The notes beneath the pieces are model-generated. The model ran no database searches. It was given only the letters and a program-made list of their open reading frames with translations, and was not told where the DNA came from. A DNA stretch of 64,000 nucleotides from Lapidilactobacillus bayanensis. GTDB lineage: Bacteria; Bacillota; Bacilli; Lactobacillales; Lactobacillaceae. Location of the stretch: the NCBI RefSeq assembly GCF_003946695.1, contig NZ_RHOX01000001.1:62001-126000 (forward strand), written 5' to 3'. Positions 17,970 through 25,557 of this stretch are shown here, piece after piece (within the stretch, counting starts at the first letter, position 1; each line of letters opens with the position of its first letter). The position numbers were made by a program, and so were the translations under genes.

Positions 17970-19190
17970 TTAGTCTGAATCTTTAGTCGGCGCACAAATC
18001 ATGATATTTAAGACAATTTCATCGACTGTTGGCTGACGCGTTTTCGGCACAAAATTTGTTGGCTGCAAATCCAAGCTATCATCGGGATAATCGGCGTTAC
18101 TGAAATAATCGGCAAACATGTCGGCGGTGATTTTTTGCGGATACCAAGCATCATTATTCAGATCCTTCAAATAGGATTCGTTGTAAAAAATCGTGGGGAG
18201 CGTGACGACATAGTCCTTACCCGCAGCGTGCAACCAATAATACGCGCCATAGGGCAGCTTGGTCGATCTAGGAACGCCACCGGTGCCATTATGCCATGCC
18301 GAAAAATACTGCGCTTCTTCCGCCGCACTCAAGGTTTTAACGGTGATTGTGGGATTGGTTAACTTAAGTGATTGCGCGCGTAATAAAATGTATTTGCGCC
18401 ATTGAGTATCAGTGAAATGAGCATGATAGGAACGCACATCCGCTGCAGCTTGATCATCTGCTTCTTTTGCTTGCGCCTGCCGCGATGCCTTTTTGGCCTG
18501 CTTCTTTTGTTTGCTTGCCTTTGACTGCTTGGCTGCTATTTCTTGGTCGGTGTCGTGAGCAAGTGTAGTGGCATAGGTTTTTAAAACAGGATAGCTAGCT
18601 TGATTCTTAAGCAACCAGTTCAGCGCGCGTTCATATTCGCGTGTCACTTGTTGTATGTCTGCTTTGGCTGCGGCTTTTTGCTTAGCGGACCGATAATTAA
18701 TCTGCTGTTCACTCTTGATAGCAACCAATTTAGTACCACTGTCGGTTAAGCGATAGGTTCGTTTAAAGTCGACGCCACGCTCATCGTCAACATCCACTTG
18801 ATAATCATAATAAAAATAAACCCGTTGTTGCTTGAAGTCGAAGACAAACTCATAGACCAATAAATCATTGCTATCACGGCTTTGCAGGGTCAATTGCGCC
18901 GTCGTGGCATTATATTCATACCACATTTTGAATAGCAACGGATACTCGTCATTAATCACATGCTTGGGCACGGTTAGGTCACCGTTAATGTCGATTTCTT
19001 TTTTATGATCCGTCGCAGATGTGACCTTGTCTTTAGAATGCACTTGGCTGAAAACGGCTAACTGTGTTTGTTGAGCTGGTGTTAGAGCCGTGGCCGCTCG
19101 TCGGTTAAAGAACCATGCCGCGACGCCCACTAATAGGCAGCCGATTATGATCACGATGATCCGTTTGACAAATTTTTGTTTTAAGCTCAT
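17970..19190 (-). CDS. Membrane-anchored hypothetical protein, C-terminus probably lost
   Basis: 406 residues. Signal anchor at residues 9-27 (RIIVIIIGCLLVGVAAWFF), then an extracytoplasmic region of mixed structure and a Lys/Gln/Ala-rich helical stretch (about 220-250). No family recognised. ATG six bases after AAAGGA. The stop (TAA, 17970-17972) is odd: the same frame continues VVA, a TAG, then 22 clean codons ending DVKWQLAK and TAA at 17898, which looks like the original C-terminus. So the gene may have lost about 25 residues to nonsense mutations. Confidence 0.65.
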   Translation of the reverse strand: MSLKQKFVKRIIVIIIGCLLVGVAAWFFNRRAATALTPAQQTQLAVFSQVHSKDKVTSATDHKKEIDINGDLTVPKHVINDEYPLLFKMWYEYNATTAQLTLQSRDSNDLLVYEFVFDFKQQRVYFYYDYQVDVDDERGVDFKRTYRLTDSGTKLVAIKSEQQINYRSAKQKAAAKADIQQVTREYERALNWLLKNQASYPVLKTYATTLAHDTDQEIAAKQSKASKQKKQAKKASRQAQAKEADDQAAADVRSYHAHFTDTQWRKYILLRAQSLKLTNPTITVKTLSAAEEAQYFSAWHNGTGGVPRSTKLPYGAYYWLHAAGKDYVVTLPTIFYNESYLKDLNNDAWYPQKITADMFADYFSNADYPDDSLDLQPTNFVPKTRQPTVDEIVLNIMICAPTKDSD

Positions 19191-19750
19191 GAGTGTTCCT
19201 TTAAGTTAAATTTGATCGTTTTAATAGTTAAGTAGGTTTGGCGTTCGCAACCAGAATTTGATGGCTGATTTGATGGCAAAATAGCCGCACCAACATCACT
19301 ACTGGTAAGTCGACAATTTCAAAATCACAGTTGTTTCAGTATCTCAACATGCCCGTCGCTAATTGTTGGGACAATCTTTTATATCATATCTACTCAAAAA
19401 AGAAAAGCGTCTGTGGAAGCAGCCATGCTCTAAGATATCGCGTCAAAGAACGACGATAAAAATTTGAGTGCTATCTATTTGTATTGCCATGCGTGTAGGG
19501 GGGCCAACTTGAGTGTCTTAATGATATTGTTTGTTTGCACTAAAAACCGGTTGGTCAACGCAGCTTGAGTCATTATTGTGTGTAACCAAATTTTACTTGC
19601 ACTACTGATGTGAAATAATTAAGAAGTACGAATGGTTTATCAACTGACTTGTTGATCATGATTAGGCGAGCACAAGTATGGTGTGCAACGGAATTGTTTG
19701 AAGCAGGGTAATAAATTTTAGGACAAACGACGCTCACAAGCGAGAAAGTA
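19191..19750. other. Gene-free stretch
   Basis: About 560 bases between the anchored protein gene and the small RNA unit. I see no convincing ORF, RNA fold or repeat here. It is A/T-rich with scattered short frames only. Confidence 0.5.
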
Positions 19751-19765
19751 TGTTATACTCATAAG

Positions 19766-19848
19766 CGTTGAGACAGTTGCCGATCAGCAAGAAGCTGATC
19801 ACGTAACTATTAAGCCTACTCCGGATTGAGTAGGCTTATTTTTTTATT
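19766..19848 (+). ncRNA. Candidate small RNA (possible type I antitoxin-like RNA)
   Basis: An extended -10 box (TG, one base, TATACT at 19754-19759) is followed by about 80 bases with two hairpins. The first is GATCAGC/GCTGATC. The second is AAGCCTACT/AGTAGGCTT with a long T run, a strong terminator. On the other strand, just beyond the terminator, a 35-codon frame (about 19851-19958, MTKRQISVRVTN) ends facing it. This convergent layout resembles toxin/antisense pairs, but the small frame matches no toxin family I can name. Confidence 0.45.
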
Positions 19849-19998
19849 ACAGAATGTTGGCTACGAGATTTTGAAATTCGGTTACCATTGCGATCAGTGA
19901 AACTAATTCGATATTCACATTTGTCACTCTCACACTTATTTGCCGTTTAGTCATATCTTGTTACTTTGGCGAATGGAGGATATGACTTTTCTATTTAT

Positions 19999-20148
19999 TT
20001 ATTTATACAAAATCATTGTGTAGAAGCCTTCTGCAGATTTGGAAATACCTTGATCCTGAATTACGCCTAATTTGACATCAACAAGTTCATGTCCATCTTT
20101 CTGCAGATCAACAAGAATTCCTTCAGCATCAGACTTATTCTGGTATGA
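19999..20148 (-). pseudogene. C-terminal fragment of a small DUF4177-like protein
   Basis: Minus-strand frame of 49 residues ending KSAEGFYTMILYK, with a stop immediately upstream and no start codon. The pattern (ILVDLQKDGHELVDV then a hydrophobic end) resembles small DUF4177-type proteins common in phages. Too short to be in the usual length range; probably a relic at the edge of the prophage remnant. Confidence 0.4.
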
Positions 20149-20155
20149 TTAATTT

Positions 20156-20206
20156 ACGTGAACGATCACCAATGCCTTACTCGGCCCATGAGTGAGGTAT
20201 TTTTAT
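20156..20206 (+). ncRNA. Candidate very short RNA with terminator
   Basis: Extended -10 box (TG, one base, TATGAT at 20144-20149), about 15 bases of leader with ACGTGAACGATCACC, then ATGCCTTACTC/GAGTGAGGTAT (two G-T pairs) and TTTTT. The size and layout are like the unit at 19766. It runs towards the hicB 3' end on the opposite strand, so it may simply be a terminator for plus-strand readthrough. Confidence 0.35.
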
Positions 20207-20228
20207 GTACACCCAGAGAACTGGGTAG

Positions 20229-20624
20229 TTATACGTTTAATTCTTTCTTCAATGCGTTCGTTAGAATGAGCGAAAAGTTAACGCCACGTTCATTGCCGAG
20301 CTCGTTGAGGTAATTAGGAATAGAAAGAGTTTTCTTAATTACCTTGCTATCATTCTTACGTCGATACTCGGAAATGTTAACTGGAACTAAGCTGACAACA
20401 TCTGTTTCGTTATGAGCAGGTAACTTGTATACTGATTCCGGCATAGTTACCTCGTCAAGGCTGTACGTACCAATATAATCCGCTGCCATTGCTAAAGCAT
20501 CATCAATACTGCTGCCTTCTGTCATACCATCTAATGCTGGAATATCGACCAAATAGGGCATCGTGTCTGTTTCACCACCATCCTTACGAATAATAACCGG
20601 ATATGTTACGATTTTATCTTTCAT
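20229..20624 (-). CDS. hicB: HicB-type antitoxin
   Basis: Antitoxin partner of HicA. N-terminal HicB fold (YLVDIPALDGMTEGSSIDDA at about residues 24-43) and a C-terminal ribbon-helix-helix segment (SIPNYLNELGNERGVNFSLI) for DNA binding and autoregulation. An ATG at 20633 overlaps the GAAAGGATGG ribosome site; the ATG at 20624 is preferred (131 residues). Lies downstream of hicA on the same strand, with 63 bases between. Confidence 0.85.
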   Translation of the reverse strand: MKDKIVTYPVIIRKDGGETDTMPYLVDIPALDGMTEGSSIDDALAMAADYIGTYSLDEVTMPESVYKLPAHNETDVVSLVPVNISEYRRKNDSKVIKKTLSIPNYLNELGNERGVNFSLILTNALKKELNV

Positions 20625-20687
20625 GCTAACCATCCTTTCAGTATGGGTAATGCGAGTACATGGAAAGGGGGATTACGCCCACCTTTC

Positions 20688-20858
20688 TCATAGATTGTAT
20701 TTTTTAATCAAACCGCGTGCTAAACTTTCTTTCACATCTGGATGACGCGGAACTTGAATCTTGACGGTTCCATTTGTCCAAATGTCGTGGTTGCCACCGT
20801 GCTCGACGAAATGCCAACCTGCTTTACGCAACTTGCGTTCAAACTTATCTCTCTGCAC
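20688..20858 (-). CDS. hicA: HicA-type mRNA interferase toxin
   Basis: Small RNA-binding toxin that cleaves mRNA. 56 residues from a GTG at 20858, six bases after AGGAG; the open frame continues to 20891 but HicA proteins begin at about this point. The double-stranded-RNA-binding-like core is clear: LRKAGWHFVEHGGNHDIWTN, with the catalytic His in HGGNHDIW. Forms a pair with hicB. Two inverted repeats overlap its promoter region. Confidence 0.85.
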   Translation of the reverse strand: MQRDKFERKLRKAGWHFVEHGGNHDIWTNGTVKIQVPRHPDVKESLARGLIKKYNL

Positions 20859-20889
20859 TGCTAGCTCCTTTCCACTTTCATAATAATAC

Positions 20890-20925
20890 ACGTATTTTCT
20901 ACGTAAATCAACGTATTACATACGT
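20890..20925 (-). promoter_or_regulatory. Double operator upstream of hicAB
   Basis: Two copies of ACGTA, five bases, TACGT (20890-20904 and 20911-20925), with centres 21 bp apart, two helical turns. This fits two HicB dimers binding side by side. Confidence 0.7.
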
Positions 20926-21314
20926 AATATTTTTGTGTTCGAATAAATTCTACACTCGTGCTGAATCTCATCGACTATTTCTGGCAACCGATCATTATCT
21001 TCAACAGAGTGCAATCCCATTAGACCAATACCGAACTTATTAGCCTCATTTTCCAGCTCATCATGCCCATTTGTGATACCAGTATAGTAGCTATTTAGTC
21101 CTTCGTGCAAAATGATATGGCCAAGTTCACGTACCATTATATGAAGTAACGTTGTGGCAAATGAATTTATACTTAAAGCACAACAAAGAGACTCATGATT
21201 TGAATCCCCGTAAAATGGTGTTTGTAAAAACAACCATTGGAGGGAATACATAATCATAAGTATATACAAACATCTTATCATGAATGAACGCAAAACGATA
21301 TTTCTGATGTACAA
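20916..21314 (-). pseudogene. ImmA/IrrE-type metallopeptidase relic
   Basis: The middle and C-terminal part (LLHIMVRELGHIILHEGLN and ENEANKFGIGL) matches the ImmA/IrrE peptidases that cleave phage repressors. The zinc motif HExxH is broken: it reads RELGH, so the first His is lost. The first 50 residues are unlike the family and no repressor gene remains. Judged a non-functional relic of the prophage lysogeny module. Confidence 0.55.
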
Positions 21315-21353
21315 TGATTAAGCTTCGCTGGTTTCAATTACCCGCACGACTCG

Positions 21354-22556
21354 GTGATGAAAACCTATCAACAAATCATCAAAGAGACTACTGCAAGTGT
21401 TATTGCTGGTAGCAAGACGCCTGAACGCGCCTTAGCTGATACGATATACAAGTGGCGGGATAAAGGAATAACGCCAGTATTAATTGATAAGGGCGGTCAT
21501 GAGTGGTCGTTAGAAGGATACACGCGTACAGTCATTGATACAACTTCCAATCGAGCCTTCCAAGCAGTTCGTAATACTGCGGCAGCAGATAATGGCATTG
21601 ATACATTCGTGATGAGTAGTCACGCTGCTTGTCGTCCTGCGTGTGCGCCAATTCAAGGTAAGACGGTTACAACGCGTTTAACTGGTTTCACTGCTCCTGA
21701 AAGTGGTGAATGGTTTGAACCACTTGATAATCATGGCTATAAAGAACCAAGTGGCACGTTTGGCATTAACTGCCATCACATGATGTGGCCGTATATTCCT
21801 GGTGTTAATACAAATGATCAAGAACAATTCGATCCACAAGAGTCCATCGAACGTTACAAGTGGCAACAGAAGCAACGTGGGCTGGAACGCAAGGTGCGCG
21901 AATTTAAACGTAACGAAGATTTGGCCAATCAGTTAGACGATGATGTCGGTCGTATGAAGTATGGTTTGGATAAACGTAAGTATCAATCAGCATTGCGCAA
22001 GCTTGTTAACGATCACGATTTTCTAGCACGTGATTATGGTCGTGAGAAAGTTTATGGTCCTGCATCAGAGAGAGCAACCTACAAGGTTAAGAATGAAAGT
22101 GCCAAGGTTCTAAAGGAATATGATACAATCGCTTCTAACCTAGGTAAATACGCACCTAAGTCGTTGTCTGAATACAGCAAAATGAAGTATACTAATCGTA
22201 GAGAAGCAAACGTTTATACCACAATTGCTAATAGCAACAAGTCGAATTTAAAAACTGTTAAACAACGTGAATCAGCAATTGAAACATATCTTAATTTTAA
22301 GAAGCATGATGTTAATATTAGTGACCATGCATTAGAACAATACGTTTATCATTCTCGGTGTAAGAACGGTCAACTAAATTACAATTTCAATACGATTATC
22401 AATAATCATAGCAACCCAGCGAATTATCGTGATAAGAAAGACGGTCGGTTGATCCATTTCTATAATCGGTTAGCACTTATCGAAGAAGTGGACGGCAGAA
22501 TTGTCACAATCACCAAGTTAGATAAGCCGAAAGGACGGTGGGAATCAATTGACTAA
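21354..22556 (+). CDS. Phage minor capsid protein (N-terminally cut) with extra C-terminal domain
   Basis: Residues 1 to about 165 match phage minor capsid protein 2 / MuF-like proteins (SHAACRPACAPIQGK, PSGTFGINCHHMMWPYIPG). The family is usually longer at the N-terminus, so this copy begins inside the original gene. After a charged linker (165-230) comes an unusual C-terminal region ending HALEQYVYHSR, INNHSNPANYRDKKDGRLIHF and DGRIVTITKLDKP, which looks like a small RNase-type toxin domain (BECR-like). It overlaps the next small acidic gene by eight bases. Confidence 0.7.
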   Translation: MMKTYQQIIKETTASVIAGSKTPERALADTIYKWRDKGITPVLIDKGGHEWSLEGYTRTVIDTTSNRAFQAVRNTAAADNGIDTFVMSSHAACRPACAPIQGKTVTTRLTGFTAPESGEWFEPLDNHGYKEPSGTFGINCHHMMWPYIPGVNTNDQEQFDPQESIERYKWQQKQRGLERKVREFKRNEDLANQLDDDVGRMKYGLDKRKYQSALRKLVNDHDFLARDYGREKVYGPASERATYKVKNESAKVLKEYDTIASNLGKYAPKSLSEYSKMKYTNRREANVYTTIANSNKSNLKTVKQRESAIETYLNFKKHDVNISDHALEQYVYHSRCKNGQLNYNFNTIINNHSNPANYRDKKDGRLIHFYNRLALIEEVDGRIVTITKLDKPKGRWESID

Positions 22557-22833
22557 AACTGAAATGTTACTCACAATGGTTGACAATGCACTACATCAGA
22601 AGATTAATGTCAGTGATTTCTCAGCTGAGTGGCCTGATTTACTTGCTGAATGGGCTAGTACGATTGAAAAAGAATATCCTAAAACTGCTGACAAGTTACT
22701 AACTGGTGATATCGGTTTAACGGTTGATGGTTATGAGTATGGAATTGCAACACCGGCCTATTTTAAGGCGTTGCAACATGATTATGATGAAGTAATGAAG
22801 ATATATGAAAGCGAGAAGCAATCAGCTAATTAG
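22549..22833 (+). CDS. Small acidic protein, possible immunity protein
   Basis: 94 residues, strongly acidic, soluble; family not recognised. TTG start overlapping the end of the minor capsid gene by eight bases, so translation is coupled. In temperate phages whose MuF proteins carry C-terminal toxins, the immunity gene stands exactly here. The toxin-immunity role is inferred from position and charge only. Confidence 0.6.
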   Translation: MTKTEMLLTMVDNALHQKINVSDFSAEWPDLLAEWASTIEKEYPKTADKLLTGDIGLTVDGYEYGIATPAYFKALQHDYDEVMKIYESEKQSAN

Positions 22834-22943
22834 TCGGTTGCTATTTTTATACGCAAGTTCGACCTAAGTATGTCGTTAAACTGCTTATTTTTATGCCCAA
22901 ATCGTGGTCGTTCCACGTAAAAAAATGTGAGGGAGAGTTTCAA

Positions 22944-23499
22944 ATGAAAAGAGAAGATTTAAAAGAATTAGGACTAACAGACGAACAAATCGGTAGTGTG
23001 ATGGCGATGCACGGTGGTGATGTTAATGGTTTGAAGGAGCAAGTTACTACGCTAACTAGTGAGCGCGATGGCTTACAAACTCAATTCGATACCGTTAATG
23101 GTCAGTTGGACACGATCAAGAAGGACCATAAAGGTGATGAGGACCTGAAGTCTCAAATTGAACAACTTCAAACTGAAAATAAGAATGCTGCCACGAAATA
23201 TCAGGAAGATTTAGCCAAAACTAAGGTTGGTTATCAAACTGACTTAGCCCTAACGCAAGCTGGTGCAAAGAATGTCAAAGCTTTACTCGACGGTGAAAAG
23301 ATTACGCTGGACGATAAAGGTCAGTTAACGGGCCTTAAGGAGCAATTAGAAGCCGTTCAGAAAGATAACGACTTATTTATTCCAGTCAGGCACCGGTAAG
23401 CCGACACCGCCTGATATCGTCGTTGATGGTAATCCTAATCCAAGTGCTCCAACAGGCAAGACGATTGTAGAAAAAATTCAAGAAAGATTAGGTGAGTAA
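22944..23499 (+). pseudogene. Phage scaffolding protein (GP20-type), frameshifted
   Basis: ATG at 22944 behind GGGAGAG opens a GP20-type scaffold: KREDLKELGLTDEQIGSVMA, a long coiled coil (residues 25-95), then a C-terminal region. At 23373-23380 TTAT is present twice; removing one copy restores DLFQSGTGKPTPPD and a tail ending [11 protein letters not shown] at 23499. With the duplication the frame ends after NDLFIPVRHR at 23399. It lies directly before the capsid gene, as in intact phages. Confidence 0.8.
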
Positions 23500-23500
23500 T

Positions 23501-23977
23501 ATGGGATTAGTATTAGATAGCAAAGATTTAGCAACAATCGATAAAGAGTTACGTGCAGATTTTCAGGCCTGGGACGTATTAGGTCAAGGTGCCAAGAGCA
23601 TTACAGCAGCTGATTTCGTTGGTGCCAGTGAAGTGCGAGTTAACAAGATGAGCGGCTTTGTTGAAGCAACTCAATACAAGCGCAATCAAGATAACGCGCG
23701 TTCAAACATTGGTATCGACAAAGAAACAATCAAGTTAACTCATGAAGACTGGTTTGGTTATGACGTTGATCAATTAGATCAATCAGAAAACTCCGCGTTA
23801 ACAATTAGTAACATTGTGACTGAACATCGTCGTCTTATTACGATTCCGCACCGTGATAAAGTTGCTATCCAAGTATTAAAAAGAGACCTTCGCAAAGCCA
23901 GAAAAAGTCATGATAACGTTGGGCGCTATACAGACAATTGGCACTCTGCTAGGTCTCTTCAAAAAGTAACAAGGTAA
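23501..23977 (+). pseudogene. Phage major capsid protein, truncated
   Basis: Residues 1 to about 128 match phage coat proteins that follow GP20 scaffolds ([50 protein letters not shown]). Such proteins are normally close to 290 residues. After VAIQVLKR the text is unrelated and contains a small inverted-repeat insertion (23881-23959), then stops. ATG at 23501 behind AGGTGAG. No portal, tail or lysis genes follow, so the prophage is dead. Confidence 0.75.
23881..23959. mobile_element. Small inverted-repeat insertion (MITE-like) in the capsid gene
   Basis: 79 bases bounded by perfect 9-bp inverted ends (AAGAGACCT and AGGTCTCTT), with further imperfect pairing inward (GCAAAGCCA / TTGGCACTCTGC). 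AAAAG flanks both sides and could be a target duplication. It contains no ORF. It marks the exact point where capsid homology ends. Confidence 0.45.
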
Positions 23978-24278
23978 GGGGGTAAGCCCTTACTTCGTGT
24001 ACACAAAGTATAATTTGAGGGGAGCACAAAATCAAGGAAAAATAATCAAGAACCGTTCAATTAAACAAAAACTATAAATCGGCCTCAGAAGATAAATAGT
24101 ATTTTATTGCTAATAGCGTTTTTTAAACAGATGATGCCATGATCAACTTCAATGATCAAAATATAATGTGTGTCACAGAGACGGCAGATATTTGGAAAAA
24201 AACTATGTTAGAATCTCATTACGTCAATCACAGGATAAGTAGTCAAGAGGATCATGACATAATTTTGCAAAACACCTA
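23978..24278. other. Gene-free stretch before tRNA-Ser
   Basis: About 300 A/T-rich bases between the dead prophage and the tRNA promoter. I see no ORF, repeat or RNA fold that I can support. Confidence 0.5.
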
Positions 24279-24308
24279 TTGAAATTCAGCAATGATTTTT
24301 GCTATACT
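24279..24308 (+). promoter_or_regulatory. Promoter of tRNA-Ser
   Basis: TTGAAA (24279-24284), 18 bases, TATACT (24303-24308); the tRNA starts 12 bases later. Confidence 0.7.
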
Positions 24309-24320
24309 AGCTAATGTTGT

Positions 24321-24405
24321 GGAGAGTTGGCAGAGTGGTAATGCACCGGACTCGAAATCCGGCGAACCAGTAAAATGGCGCGCAGGTTCAATTCCTGTAC
24401 TCTCC
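24321..24405 (+). tRNA. tRNA-Ser(CGA)
   Basis: 85 bases with acceptor GGAGAGT/ACTCTCC, the anticodon CGA in GACTCGAAATCC, a long variable arm and T-arm GGTTCAATTCC. CCA is not encoded. Its 3' end is the attachment site of the element that follows: 15 bases are repeated at 32687. Confidence 0.96.
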
Positions 24406-24420
24406 TTTGATTTGTAAATT

Positions 24421-24477
24421 AGAACCGTGTAAACGCTGACTTGTTAGGGACTATAGCGTTTGCCGGTTCTTTTTTTG
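24421..24477. terminator. Hairpin between tRNA-Ser and the integrase relic
   Basis: AGAACCG/CGGTTCT and, inside, AAACGCT/AGCGTTT, followed by seven T. Serves the tRNA on the plus strand and possibly the integrase on the minus strand. Confidence 0.7.
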
Positions 24478-25481
24478 TGGACTGTTGTAGAGATTGTTGT
24501 AGATTGCTGTTGTTCCCATGACGGTTGCAAAAATATTTGGTACAGCAGTCTCCATTTTTTCGGTCACATGCGCATAGAGATTTAGTGTGATTTGAATTGA
24601 GGCGTGACCTAAGCGTTCAGAAATAACCTTTGGCGCAACACCAGCCTCTAGCAACAAGGTAGCGTGGGTATGCCGGAAACCGTGAATGGTGATCTCGTAT
24701 AGGTCGTTCTTGCAAATATTTTGCAACATCCACGCTCGTGGCTGGATAACTGATAACACTCGTTTTCTTCATTGGCAAAAACTAGCTGATGTTCTTTTTT
24801 TGATTTATGACCCAGTTTGACCAGTCGTTCTTTCTGACCGATGTGCCACTGTTTGAGAATTAACAGCGTATAGTCATCTAAACTAACAGTGCGCTTTGAA
24901 TGTTTCGTCTTAGGTTGTTCCATGTAAAGACGGTCATTTTTACCTCGCGCTAGGGTTTGGACAACATGTATGCACTTGTTTTCAAAATCAACATTGCGCC
25001 ACTCCAAACCTAGCAATTCACCTTGCCGACAGCCTGACGCTGAAAGCAACTGGAAAAAGGTAAATACGTAATAAGGTTGCTGTTCCTGACACAAAGTTAA
25101 GAACTGTTTCAGTTCTTCTTTAGTATAGTAATTACGTCGCTTTTCAATGCCCACGTCTTCTTTCCGCCGTGGAATCGTAATATGTTTAGTTGGATTGTCT
25201 TTGATGAGTTCCATTTTGATGGCGTACTCGTAAATACGGGAAATATCGTTGATTAGGTCGCGGTAGTTCTTATAGGTCTTGACTTTCTTATTGGCAAATT
25301 TTTGTAGCTCCGCTACCGTAATTTTGTCGATATATTTGTCACCAAATATGGATAGAATGTGTACCTCGTACTGCAGAACAGTTTTGACGAATGTACTTTC
25401 TTTAATCGTGTATTCGTAGTTTTCTTTCCACATATCGAAGACGGCGTGAAATTTTGTTGCCTTTGAGTCTGCCGTAGGAAT
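24451..25481 (-). pseudogene. Tyrosine-type site-specific integrase, frameshifted and 5'-truncated
   Basis: Catalytic domain in two frames. The upstream frame (25481 to about 24740) has the core-binding part and SGCRQGELLGLEWRNVD; the downstream frame (about 24759-24451) has IHGFRHTHATLLLEAG and LGHASIQITLNLYAH with the catalytic Tyr. One shift near 24740-24760 (around NEECYQLS/QPRAWML) separates them. The N-terminal arm-binding domain is also missing: a stop stands at 25482 before IPTADSKATKFHAVFDMW. It is next to the attachment site, the normal place for the integrase of this element. Confidence 0.9.
24483..24507 (+). repeat. 25-bp end motif, left copy
   Basis: Contains GTTGTAGA twice, ten bases apart. 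One mismatch to the copy at 32564. Possible integrase arm-binding sites. Confidence 0.55.
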
Positions 25482-25557
25482 TTAGGAGGTGGACAAAATT
25501 ACAACAGCAAAGCCAATTTCAAATAATGTTTTGTGAAAAGTTGATTGGCTGCAAATT

